Source: Paraburkholderia sabiae (lineage in GTDB: Bacteria; Pseudomonadota; Gammaproteobacteria; Burkholderiales; Burkholderiaceae). Taken from it: a DNA stretch of 64,000 bases. Below, one piece after another: positions 25,961 through 37,227 of the stretch; within the stretch, counting starts at the first letter, position 1, and each line of letters begins with the position of its first letter. Location: assembly GCF_030412785.1 (NCBI RefSeq), contig NZ_CP125295.1:1240001-1304000 (forward strand), in the 5' to 3' direction. Position numbers and translations under genes: made by a program. Below the pieces are notes generated by a model that was not told where the DNA came from, did not search any database, and saw nothing but the letters and a program-made list of their open reading frames with translations.

Positions 25961-28474
25961 AGCTCTCCCGTAACGGTTTGTGGTGTCGGCGCCTCGGACC
26001 CGCCGTTGCTCGGGCCGTCAGGCTCTCCAATAGGCAGACTGCAATGGAAAGTGGCACCCGTGATGTGGCCGTCGGACTCGACGTTGTTCACCACCCACAG
26101 GCGTCCGCGATGCGATTCGATGATCGAACGGCAAATGTTCAGCCCCATGCCCATGCCGTCGGACTTGGTGCTGTAAAACGGTTCGAAGAGGCGCTCGGCC
26201 GTGGCTTCGTCGACGCCCGGCCCCTGGTCGATCACGCTGATGCACACGAAGCCCGAGTCGAGCTTCACGACCACGCGAATGACGGGATCGACGGCGTCGG
26301 GGCGCGCGTCGTGCATCGCTTCCGCCCCGTTCTTCAGCAGGTTCACGAGCACCTGCTCGATCAGCACCGGGTCGACGTAGATCACGGGCAGACGCGAGCG
26401 CATGTCCGTCACGATGCGGATGCGGCGCTTGCGTGCTTCGAGTTCGGCGAGGCCCACGGCGTCCGCGACGATGTCGGAGACACGGGTGGCCTGGCGTTTC
26501 GGTTCGCTGCGTTTCACGAATTCGCGGATGCGCTTGATGATCATGCCGGCCCGCACGGCTTGTTGCGCCGTCTTTTCGAGCACAGGTAACAGGTTGTCGG
26601 GAGTTGTCCGACCAGATTTAACCAGTGCGACGGCTCCAGAGCAATAGTTATTGATGGCCGCGAGAGGCTGGTTTAGCTCGTGCGCGAGCGACGACGCCAT
26701 TTCGCCCATCGTCATCAGGCGGCTCGTGAACTGCAGCTTTTCGTCCTGCTGGCGCGCGAGTTCCTGTGCCTGCTTGCGCGTGGTGATATCGGTCGCGATC
26801 TGCATCTGCGCGAGGTGACCGTCCACCCACTGGATGTACTGGCGGCGCACTTCGAACCACTTCTGGATGCCCTGCACGTAGACTTCCTGCGCGTCGGCCG
26901 TGCTTTCCGTGAGCGCGGTGGCGGGCAGGCCGGCGAACGCATCGACCATGTCGATCGAATCCGACGATGCCGCCGAACTGTCGAAACCGCCGCCGCCCGC
27001 GAGTTCGAGATGCCCGTCGGGACGGATGCCGAACAGGTGGCGATAGTAGCGGTTCGCGAACAGCAGTTCGGCTTCGTCGGCGGCGAGCACGGACACGGCG
27101 GCATCGAGGCTTTCGAGCACCGTCGTGAAGCGTTCGTGCGCGGCGGCGAGTTCTTCGCGCGCGCGTTTCGGCTCGGTAATGTCCGTCATCGACGACATCC
27201 AGCCCGTCTGACGACCCGAACTGTCGATCAGCGGCGACACGTAGAGACGCGCATGGAACAGCGAGCCGTCCTTGCGGCGCACGCGCAACTCGAATCCGGA
27301 CGAGGGCGCCTTGCCGCGCAAGGTCATGTCGAGCTGGCGCTGCATCTCCGGATACGAATCGCGCGGCCAGTACGGAAACGGCGCGTTCTTGCTGACGAGA
27401 TCGCTTTCGTCCCAGCCCGTCATCCGGCAGAACGCGGGATTCACGTGCGTGATCCGGCCGTGCATGTCGAGCACGCGCATGCCGATCAGCACCGAGTTTT
27501 CCATCGCGCGGCGGAAGAACGCTTCTGCGTACAGCGCCTGTTGCGCCTCGAAGCGCTGGCGCGTGTGCTTCCACAAGCTCCACAGGCTCCACAGCACAAA
27601 GCACGACAAACCCGCGACCAGCCACACGAGCGTGTTGTTCGTGAAGTTGGTCATCTGCGGATACGCGTACACGCGCACCGAGACGCCCTGGCCGGGCGGA
27701 TCGAGCGGCAGGTCCGTAGTACGCGTCGCGCGGCAGGCGCGGGCGCGTCGACGTCGTGGCCAGCTCGCGGTTGTTGATGTCGATGATCGAGATCTTGTAC
27801 TTCGCGGACAGCTCGGGCGGGATGTCGCGCTTCAGGATCCCTTCGATCGAGAACACGGCGGCCACCGTGCCGAGAAAGTCGCGGTCGCGATAAACGGGGG
27901 TTTGCAGCGTGATGTAGCCATTGCCGACGTCGTCATACATCAGCGGCGAATAGACCTGGCGACGCGTGTTCTTCGCTTCGGCGAACGCGGCCTTCACGGC
28001 CTCGTCCATCTGCTGGTCGTTGGGTTTGGCGAGGCGCTGGCCCAGCACGGGCAGGTCGTTGTTCGGCCAGCGCGGCTGCTGCGCGCTGGTGTACCAGTTC
28101 ATGTAGAGGATCTCGGGATGCCCCTGCATGATGTCGGCCGTCGACACCTGGAAGGAATGCGGATCCGCGCGGCCGGAGACGAGGTCGCGCGCGAGCGCCT
28201 GAAGCTGTTCCTGCGCGCCCGTCATCGACAGGCGGATCTGCTGCTGCGCCCACGCGACGTTGCGATACAGCGTGTCTTCCTGCTGCTGCTGTTCGCGCCG
28301 GTTCAGGCTCCACAGGATCAGGCTCATGACGACCAGGAAAACCAGGATCGACAGGAGCGGCGTCAGCAAATAGGAATTCGACCACCACGGTCCGTGGTGC
28401 CAGCGGGACGGCGTCGAATCCGCCGACGGTCCGGCGGAGCGCGCCGAGCGTGCGAAAAGCCGATCGGTCAACAT
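25957..28474 (-). pseudogene. PAS-domain sensor histidine kinase, reading frame broken near 27715
   Basis: Membrane kinase paired with the FixJ-type regulator. The 5' part (from 28474) reads MLTDRLFARSARSAG, a transmembrane helix (SYLLTPLLSILVFLVVMSLILW), then an extracytoplasmic sensor region down to LATTSTRPRLPRDAYY. At 27715 the frame changes: the continuation reads DLPLDPPGQGVSVRVYAYPQM only after removing one base or adding two. The downstream frame then runs unbroken to 25957: a second transmembrane helix (NTLVWLVAGLSCFVLWSLW), two PAS domains, phospho-acceptor His near residue 332 of the fragment (SSLAHELNQPL) and an ATPase domain (GMGMGLNICRSIIESHRG). Either a true recent mutation or a sequencing error. 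The downstream part has its own ATG at 27678. Confidence 0.8.
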
Positions 28475-28751
28475 GGCTCGCATTGTAGCGCAGCGGGTGA
28501 CACGTAATTGCCGCAAAAAAGCGATGAAAGTCACGTAATTCGGCGCAAACTACCCGACGTACTTGCTGATGGGCAGTCAAACCAGGGTGCGTTGCAGCAA
28601 TTTTTCGCATTATGAGAAAGACTCTCGTAATCTGAAAATTTCCTTGCGCAGGCGTTGTGGGCCTTATTACAATCGGCCGGAAGCTGCCGCGGTCGTCGTG
28701 TTCGTCCGCGTCGCCTGTTCACAGAGCGTTCCCCATATCCAGGAGACGAGC
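28475..28751. promoter_or_regulatory. Control region between sensor kinase and aceE
   Basis: 277 bases. A sigma-70-like promoter for aceE is TTGCGC (28644-28649) and TACAAT (28668-28673), spacer 18. Immediately upstream lies an imperfect palindrome TTATGAGA-N5-TCTCGTAA (28610-28630). Two copies of CACGTAATT (28501-28509, 28532-28540) are 31 bases apart, three helical turns, near the kinase start. An AGGAGA ribosome binding site precedes aceE. Confidence 0.55.
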
Positions 28752-31451
<2,700 letters not shown>

Positions 31452-31534
31452 GGCATCGACCCGCGAGCCCCAATGTGCACCTCGCCGCCCGAAGCGGGCG
31501 GTCGAGGTGCGCGCGGCCCTGGAGACAGAAAACA

Positions 31535-33184
31535 ATGAGCCAAGCGATCGAAGTCAAGGTGCCGGACATCGGCGATTACAAGGACATTCCTGTGATCGAG
31601 GTGCTGGTGAAGGCGGGTGACACCGTCGAGAAAGAGCAGTCGCTCGTCACGCTGGAATCCGACAAGGCGACGATGGATGTGCCGAGCCCGGCGTCGGGCA
31701 CGGTCAAGGAAGTGAAGGTCAAGCTTGGCGACACGGTGTCGGAAGGCACGCTGATCGTGCTGCTCGACGGCGAAGGCGGCGGCGCTGCGAAGGGCAACGG
31801 CGCGGCTGCGCCCGCACCTGCACCGGCTGCTGCACCCGCGCCGGCGCCCGCTCCCGCGCCTGCTGCTGCGAAGAGCGGCGGCGTGCAGGAAGTGAAGGTC
31901 CCGGATATCGGTGACTATAAGGATGTGCCCGTCATCGAAGTGGCCGTGAAGGTCGGCGATCGTGTCGAGAAAGAGCAGTCGCTCGTCACGCTCGAATCGG
32001 ACAAGGCGACGATGGACGTGCCGAGCCCCGCAGCCGGCATCGTCAAGGAAGTGAAGGTCAAGGTCGGCGACAACGTGTCGGAAGGCACGCTGATCGTGCT
32101 GCTCGAAGGCGAGGGCGGCGCGGCCGCTGCGCCCGCGCCGGCACCTGCCGCCGCGAAGCACGAAGAAAAGCCGTCGGATGCGCCCGCTGCGCCGTCGCCG
32201 GCTCCGTCGCAGCCGTCCGCGCTCGCGCAGGCGCCTGTGATCCCGCCGGGCGAAGGCGCGCATCGCGCGAGCCACGCGTCGCCGTCGGTGCGCAAGTTCG
32301 CGCGCGAACTGGGCGTCGACGTGGCGCGCGTGCAAGGCACGGGTCCGAAGGGCCGCATTACGCAGGACGACGTCACCGCGTTCGTCAAGGGCGTGATGAC
32401 GGGCCAGCGTGCGCCGGCTGCTGCTGCACCGGCTGCCGCGGGTGGCGGCGAACTCGGCCTGCTGCCGTGGCCGAAGATCGACTTCACGAAGTTCGGTCCG
32501 ATCGATCCAAAGCCGCTGTCGCGTATCAAGAAGATTTCCGGCGCGAACCTGCATCGCAACTGGGTCATGATTCCGCACGTCACGAACAACGACGAAGCGG
32601 ACATCACCGAGCTGGAAGAGCTGCGCGTGAAGCTGAACAAGGAAAACGAGAAGTCGGGCGTCAAGTTCACGATGCTCGCGTTCGTGATCAAGGCGGTCGT
32701 CGCGGGGCTGAAGAAGTTCCCGACCTTCAATGCCAGCCTGGACGGCGACAACCTGGTGTTCAAGCAGTACTACCACGTCGGTTTTGCGGCCGATACGCCG
32801 AACGGTCTCGTCGTGCCCGTGATCCGCGATGCGGACAAGAAGGGTCTCGTCGATATCGCAAAGGAAATGGCCGAGCTGTCGAAGCTCGCGCGCGAAGGCA
32901 AGCTGAAGCCGGACCAGATGCAAGGCGGCTGCTTCTCGATCTCGTCGCTGGGCGGGATCGGCGGCACGACCTTCACGCCGATCATCAACGCGCCTGAAGT
33001 CGCGATTCTCGGTTTGTCGCGCGGCTATCAGAAGCCGGTTTGGGACGGTAAGCAGTTCGTACCGCGTCTCACGCTGCCGCTGTCGCTGTCGTATGACCAT
33101 CGTGTGATCGATGGTGCGGAAGCGGCGCGCTTCAATGCGTATCTCGGTTCGATTCTTGCCGATTTCCGGCGTGTGATTCTTTGA
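31535..33184 (+). CDS. aceF: Dihydrolipoyllysine acetyltransferase (PDH E2)
   Basis: 549-residue core of the pyruvate dehydrogenase complex that transfers the acetyl group from lipoate to CoA. Two N-terminal lipoyl domains have modified lysines at 44 and 157 (ESDKATMDVPSP), joined by Ala/Pro-rich mobile linkers. A peripheral-subunit-binding domain lies about 250-285 (SHASPSVRKFARELGVDVARVQGTGPKGRITQDDV). The catalytic domain follows, ending with SLSYDHRVIDGAEAARFNAYL, which holds the catalytic His. Start 31535 follows a GGAGACAGAA ribosome binding site. It lies 83 bases after aceE. Confidence 0.97.
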   Translation: MSQAIEVKVPDIGDYKDIPVIEVLVKAGDTVEKEQSLVTLESDKATMDVPSPASGTVKEVKVKLGDTVSEGTLIVLLDGEGGGAAKGNGAAAPAPAPAAAPAPAPAPAPAAAKSGGVQEVKVPDIGDYKDVPVIEVAVKVGDRVEKEQSLVTLESDKATMDVPSPAAGIVKEVKVKVGDNVSEGTLIVLLEGEGGAAAAPAPAPAAAKHEEKPSDAPAAPSPAPSQPSALAQAPVIPPGEGAHRASHASPSVRKFARELGVDVARVQGTGPKGRITQDDVTAFVKGVMTGQRAPAAAAPAAAGGGELGLLPWPKIDFTKFGPIDPKPLSRIKKISGANLHRNWVMIPHVTNNDEADITELEELRVKLNKENEKSGVKFTMLAFVIKAVVAGLKKFPTFNASLDGDNLVFKQYYHVGFAADTPNGLVVPVIRDADKKGLVDIAKEMAELSKLAREGKLKPDQMQGGCFSISSLGGIGGTTFTPIINAPEVAILGLSRGYQKPVWDGKQFVPRLTLPLSLSYDHRVIDGAEAARFNAYLGSILADFRRVIL

Positions 33185-33270
33185 TTGTTGAGCTTTTGTC
33201 GCGCGGCGAGGTGTGAGGTTTTCGTGGTTGCTCATGCCTCGCCGTTGAACCTGCTTTGTCGCCTCGCTTC

Positions 33271-33343
33271 ATGCGTCGCCCCTGTGCGGGGCAGCACCTA
33301 CTTTTCTTTGTCTTGCAAAGAAAAGTAGGCAAAAGAAAGCCGC
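33271..33343 (+). repeat. Solo copy of palindromic intergenic repeat (aceF-lpdA)
   Basis: Contains a perfect 14-bp hairpin, CCTACTTTTCTTTG (33297-33310) with CAAAGAAAAGTAGG (33316-33329) around the 5-base loop TCTTG, preceded by a GC-rich hairpin CCCCTGTGCGGGG and followed by CAAAAGAAAGCCGC. The same core occurs twice, in opposite orientation, at 53620-53693 and 54016-54087. Confidence 0.85.
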
Positions 33344-33449
33344 GTCCTTGGCGGACGGCATTAAGTCTGCGATTGGCGTCGCGAGTTTTCGAGGCGAAGG
33401 TTTTTTGCGGCTCTTCGTTCAACACGGTCAATAAGAGAAGGGGACACTA

Positions 33450-35507
33450 ATGAGTCTCGTCGAAGTGAAGGTGCCGGACATCGGCGATTTCAAGGACGTC
33501 GATGTCATCGAAGTCAATATCAAGCCGGGCGACACGATCGAGAAAGAGCAGTCGCTGCTGACGCTCGAGTCGGACAAGGCGTCGATGGAAGTGCCGAGCG
33601 ATACGGCCGGCACAGTCAAGGAAGTGCGTATCAAGGCAGGCGAGAAAGTCTCGCAGGGCACCGTGATCGCCGTCGTGGAAACGTCGGGCGATGCCAAAGC
33701 TGCCAAAGAACCTGAGAAAGCTGCTCCCGCTCCCGCTGCGGCCCCGGCTGCCAGCGGCGGCGGCGTGCAGGAAATCAAAGTGCCGGACATCGGCGACTAC
33801 AAAGATGTGCCCGTGATCGAAGTCGCGGTGAAGGTCGGCGATCGCGTCGAGAAGGAACAGTCGCTCGTCACGCTCGAATCCGACAAGGCGACCATGGATG
33901 TGCCGAGCCCGGCCGCCGGCGTCGTCAAGGAACTGAAGGTCAAGGTCGGCGACAACGTCTCCGAAGGCAGCGTGCTGCTGCTGCTCGAAGGCGAAGGCGC
34001 GGCCGCTGCGCCCGCACCGAAGGCGGCTGCTCCGGCGCCGTCGCCCGCTGCAGCCCCCGCGCCCGCGCCGCAAGCCGGCAGCTATTCGGGTTCCGTCGAC
34101 GTCGAATGCGACATGCTCGTGCTCGGTGCCGGTCCCGGCGGCTATTCGGCAGCATTCCGCTCGGCCGACCTCGGCATGAAGACGGTGCTCGTCGAGCGTT
34201 ATTCGACGCTCGGCGGCGTGTGTCTGAACGTCGGCTGCATTCCGTCGAAGGCGCTGCTGCATACGGCGCTCGTCATCGACGAAGCAGAAGCGCTCGGCTC
34301 GCACGGCATCACGTTCGGCAAGCCGCAGATCGATCTCGACAAGCTGCGTGACTTCAAGTCGGGCGTCGTCAAGAAGCTGACGGGCGGTCTCGCCGGCATG
34401 GCGAAGGCGCGCAAGGTCGAAGTCGTGACGGGCGTCGGCAGCTTTGTCGATCCGTATCACATGGAAGTGCAGGGCGAGAACGGCAAGAAGGTCGTCCGGT
34501 TCAAGCAGGCGATCATCGCGGCCGGTTCGCAAGCCGTGAAGCTGCCGTTCATTCCGGAAGATCCGCGCGTCGTCGATTCGACGGGTGCGCTCGAACTTCG
34601 TCAGATTCCGAAGCGCATGCTCGTGATCGGCGGCGGCATCATCGGTCTCGAAATGGCGACGGTGTACGCGACGCTGGGCGCAGAGATCGACGTGGTCGAA
34701 ATGCTCGATGGCCTGATGACGGGCGCGGACCGCGATCTCGTGAAGGTCTGGGAGAAGTTCAACAGCAAGCGTTTCGGCAACGTGATGCTGAAGACCAGGA
34801 CGACGGGCGCGGAAGCGAAGCCGGACGGCATTTACGTGACGTTCGAAGGCGAGAAGGCGCCCGCCGAGCCGCAACGCTACGATCTCGTGCTGGTCGCCGT
34901 GGGCCGCAGCCCGAACGGCAAGAAGATCGGCGCGGACAAGGCAGGCGTGGCCGTGACGGATCGCGGCTTCATCGACGTCGACAAGCAGATGCGCACCAAC
35001 GTGCCGCACATCTTCGCGATCGGCGATGTCGTCGGTCAGCCGATGCTCGCGCACAAGGCCGTGCATGAAGGCCACGTCGCAGCGGAAGCGGCGCACGGCG
35101 AGAAGGCGTACTTCGACGCGCTGCAGATTCCGTCGGTGGCATACACCGATCCGGAAGTGGCATGGGCGGGCAAGACGGAAGACCAGTGCAAGGCCGAAGG
35201 CATCAAGTACGGCAAGGCAGTGTTCCCGTGGGCCGCGTCGGGCCGCGCGATCGCCAACGGCCGCGACGAAGGCTTCACGAAGCTGATCTTCGACGAAGAG
35301 ACGCATCGCGTGATCGGCGGCGGTATCGTCGGTCTGAATGCAGGCGACCTGATCAGCGAAGTGTGTCTCGCGATCGAAATGGGCGCGGACGCAACGGATA
35401 TCGGCAAGACGATCCATCCGCACCCGACGCTCGGCGAATCGATCGGCATGGCCGCCGAACTGTACGAAGGCGTCTGTACCGATCTGCCGCCGCAAAAGAA
35501 GAAGTAA
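33450..35507 (+). CDS. lpdA: Dihydrolipoyl dehydrogenase (PDH E3) with two N-terminal lipoyl domains
   Basis: 685-residue FAD enzyme that reoxidises dihydrolipoyl groups with NAD. Two lipoyl domains precede the catalytic part, with lysines at 43 and 146 (ESDKASMEVPSD; ESDKATMDVPSP). The second is nearly identical to the second lipoyl domain of AceF. An Ala/Pro-rich linker leads to the FAD domain (VLGAGPGGYSAAFRSADLG) and the redox disulphide GGVCLNVGCIPSK. The NAD domain is VIGGGIIGLEMATVY, and the C-terminal dimer interface has the HPHPTLGE catalytic His-Glu. Betaproteobacterial E3 usually has one lipoyl domain. It is probably in the aceEF operon, separated by a repeat. Confidence 0.97.
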   Translation: MSLVEVKVPDIGDFKDVDVIEVNIKPGDTIEKEQSLLTLESDKASMEVPSDTAGTVKEVRIKAGEKVSQGTVIAVVETSGDAKAAKEPEKAAPAPAAAPAASGGGVQEIKVPDIGDYKDVPVIEVAVKVGDRVEKEQSLVTLESDKATMDVPSPAAGVVKELKVKVGDNVSEGSVLLLLEGEGAAAAPAPKAAAPAPSPAAAPAPAPQAGSYSGSVDVECDMLVLGAGPGGYSAAFRSADLGMKTVLVERYSTLGGVCLNVGCIPSKALLHTALVIDEAEALGSHGITFGKPQIDLDKLRDFKSGVVKKLTGGLAGMAKARKVEVVTGVGSFVDPYHMEVQGENGKKVVRFKQAIIAAGSQAVKLPFIPEDPRVVDSTGALELRQIPKRMLVIGGGIIGLEMATVYATLGAEIDVVEMLDGLMTGADRDLVKVWEKFNSKRFGNVMLKTRTTGAEAKPDGIYVTFEGEKAPAEPQRYDLVLVAVGRSPNGKKIGADKAGVAVTDRGFIDVDKQMRTNVPHIFAIGDVVGQPMLAHKAVHEGHVAAEAAHGEKAYFDALQIPSVAYTDPEVAWAGKTEDQCKAEGIKYGKAVFPWAASGRAIANGRDEGFTKLIFDEETHRVIGGGIVGLNAGDLISEVCLAIEMGADATDIGKTIHPHPTLGESIGMAAELYEGVCTDLPPQKKK

Positions 35508-35552
35508 AGCGCGAACGGCGTGGGCTCACGCCGGTTCGATTCGCGCATGTAG

Positions 35553-35590
35553 AAACGGCGCGTCCTTCGGAAGAAGGGCGCGCCGTTTTT
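35553..35590 (+). terminator. Intrinsic terminator after lpdA
   Basis: AAACGGCGCG and CGCGCCGTTT pair, extended inward by CCTTC/GAAGG around a GGAA loop, followed by TTTTT. It ends the pyruvate dehydrogenase operon. Confidence 0.85.
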
Positions 35591-35642
35591 CTTGGGCGTC
35601 GAATCGTGGCCAGCCGAATCCTGGTCGTCGAAACGAGCAGGC

Positions 35643-35762
35643 AAAAAAATCCCGGCCTGAGCCGGGGAAACGATACGCTGTTTAACGTATCGGAGCGTCT
35701 GGCCGCCCGGTCGAAGTCACGACCCGTGCGGCGCTGTTCAGTACCGCCAGTCACTTCGACAG
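35643..35762 (-). ncRNA. Candidate small RNA or structured 3' region downstream of phaP
   Basis: Read on the minus strand, three stems follow each other in about 120 bases without a coding frame. First, GTCGAAGT pairs with ACTTCGAC (35753-35760 with 35710-35717). Second, a 7-bp stem CGATACG / CGTATCG (35671-35677 with 35686-35692) has an 8-base loop. Third, a GC-rich hairpin CCCCGGC-TCAG-GCCGGGA is followed by seven T (35643-35667), which is a strong intrinsic terminator. The stretch lies between lpdA and phaP, and in the 3' region of phaP. A terminator of a longer phaP message would explain only the last stem. No promoter is obvious. Confidence 0.45.
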
Positions 35763-35870
35763 TGTAGCTCGCGGCTGCGCACCGATGGATGATGGGGCAT
35801 CCGTCAATGCGCAGGTGAAGCCCGATCCGTTGAATCCGTTACGTTTTCAGTTGCGTGCTGGACAGCTCGC

Positions 35871-36455
35871 TTAGACAGCAGCCTTCTTGGCCGATGCTGC
35901 CGTACGCGAAGCTTGAGCAGCAGCTTGCGAAGCGGCCTTCGATGCAGCCGTTGCAGCCGCGTTGAAGTTGCTTTCAGCGATTTCGACGGCTTGCTTCGTT
36001 GCCTTGTGAACCGTTTCGTACGTCGTGTTCGCAGCCGTGATGGCCGACTTGATCACGGCGACAGCCGTTTCCGAACCAGCCGGTGCGTTCTTCGCGACGT
36101 TTTCGACGAGCGCTTGCACCTTGCGGTTCTGCTCTTCGTATTGAGCTTCAGCGACGCGGGCGAATTCAGCTTGCGTGGCCGATGCGATTTCGTACAGGTG
36201 ACGGCCATACGACAGAACCTTTTCTGCCACCGGCTGGGTCAGGCCCGCTTGCAGCGCGAGCAGTTCTTGCGCGTCCTTCACGGACAGCGCGCGTTGTGCG
36301 TTTTCCTGGCTTTCAGCGATCGTCGACTTGACGACTTGCAGATTCAGCTCGACCAGCTTTTCGACGCCTTCGAATGCCTTCGAGGTCAGGCCGAACAGCG
36401 TTTCGAGATTGGCCTTCTGCGCTGCGGCGAATTGCTCAGGGGTCAGCAGAGTCAT
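35871..36455 (-). CDS. phaP: Phasin family protein
   Basis: 194-residue phasin coating polyhydroxyalkanoate granules. The family pattern is clear: [58 protein letters not shown], long amphipathic helices, and an Ala-rich C-terminal end ([21 protein letters not shown]). It has a consensus sigma-70 promoter and two operator-like palindromes upstream and a strong terminator downstream. Abundance of Ala and Lys and the simple helix pattern explain its low complexity. It indicates PHA storage capability, though no synthase is in the window. Confidence 0.9.
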   Translation of the reverse strand: MTLLTPEQFAAAQKANLETLFGLTSKAFEGVEKLVELNLQVVKSTIAESQENAQRALSVKDAQELLALQAGLTQPVAEKVLSYGRHLYEIASATQAEFARVAEAQYEEQNRKVQALVENVAKNAPAGSETAVAVIKSAITAANTTYETVHKATKQAVEIAESNFNAAATAASKAASQAAAQASRTAASAKKAAV

Positions 36456-36542
36456 GTTTACGCTCCTGGATTACCGGCTCGTCTGGCGCGAACCGGGTTG
36501 GGTTAACTGCAGAACTATTAGGAATCGCTGGTCCGCAGTTCA

Positions 36543-36558
36543 TTGTGCGTCGCAGCAA
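36543..36558. promoter_or_regulatory. Candidate PhaR operator 2 at phaP
   Basis: TTGTGCGTCGCAGCAA shares the half-site TTGTGC and the GCA half with operator 1 and lies just downstream of the -10 box, over the expected transcription start. Two related sites flanking a promoter suit repression. Confidence 0.4.
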
Positions 36559-36566
36559 CGGTTCCC

Positions 36567-36594
36567 ATTTTAGGACGGCTCCGATAGATGTCAA
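36567..36594 (-). promoter_or_regulatory. Sigma-70 promoter of phaP
   Basis: On the minus strand a perfect TTGACA (36589-36594) and TAAAAT (36567-36572) are 16 bases apart. The start site would lie near 36560, about 105 bases before the ATG at 36455. Confidence 0.75.
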
Positions 36595-36602
36595 GGACTT
36601 TT

Positions 36603-36617
36603 TTGTGCAACGCACAA
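36603..36617. promoter_or_regulatory. Candidate PhaR operator 1 at phaP
   Basis: TTGTGCAACGCACAA is a near-perfect palindrome just upstream of the phaP -35 box. TGC/GCA-rich sites of this kind are the known target of PhaR repressors of phasin genes; the assignment is inferred. Confidence 0.45.
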
Positions 36618-37162
36618 CGCATAAAAATTACTAATAAAACAACACGTTATGTAGCGTTTATGACATTGTGGTGAAGCGCGTGCACATTAGGGTTTGCACC
36701 GATTTGGTGCGGCAAAAAACGGTGTCTCCCAAGCGGGATCAGGGCCGCGCGCGTCCCAACGGCGCGCTTTTGAGCAAAAAGGTAAAATTCGCGAGTAAAC
36801 CGAAAACCGTAGCGGAACGTTAAATTCCCATCCCGGTCGAATGCGCGTCGTGCTGCTTCGCAGTAGGCGCTTAACAGTCGACTGGCTCGCGGTGTCCTGC
36901 AGGCGTGCATCGGAGCAGCAGGGCACCGTGTTCTGGACGTTCGCGGCGGGTTTGTAGTCCCACCGTGCGCGACCGTACTTCCCCCGATCAAGTTTGTGTC
37001 GAATATGCCGATATGCTGAGCGAGTGAGAGCCTTCAGCGACATGGGCGGTGGCGGTTTTGCCGGCACGTCATTGGTATTTTCGATGGTGTACCTGCAACT
37101 TATTGCCTTTCTTCAATCGAGGCTGACAACTCGGTTTAAGGACTGTCGATAAGTGCTTAATA
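36618..37162. other. Long intergenic region between phaP and pbpG-like gene
   Basis: About 545 bases. It contains a GCGCGC-N9-GCGCGC hairpin followed by TTTT at about 36747-36771, similar to a terminator on the plus strand, without a recognised gene before it. The open frames here have no family resemblance. A plus-strand small RNA ending at that hairpin is possible but unsupported. Confidence 0.4.
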
Positions 37163-37191
37163 TTGCTAATTTTTAACTGTTTTACTACACT
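37163..37191 (+). promoter_or_regulatory. Sigma-70-like promoter of pbpG-like gene
   Basis: TTGCTA (37163-37168) and TACACT (37186-37191) are separated by 17 AT-rich bases. The ATG follows at 37228, so the leader is about 30 bases. Confidence 0.55.
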
Positions 37192-37227
37192 GGCGAAACC
37201 TCTCTCGCCGCTCCAACCAGAACACCA

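Noticed and set aside
36687..37067. 126-codon minus-strand open frame between phaP and pbpG
   Set aside because: No ribosome binding site or family resemblance, and composition like chance reading of intergenic DNA.
37024..37152. 43-codon GTG frame (SDMGGGGFAGTSLVFSMVY) upstream of pbpG
   Set aside because: Has a short hydrophobic stretch, but GTG start lacks a ribosome binding site and it ends just before the pbpG promoter; unsupported.
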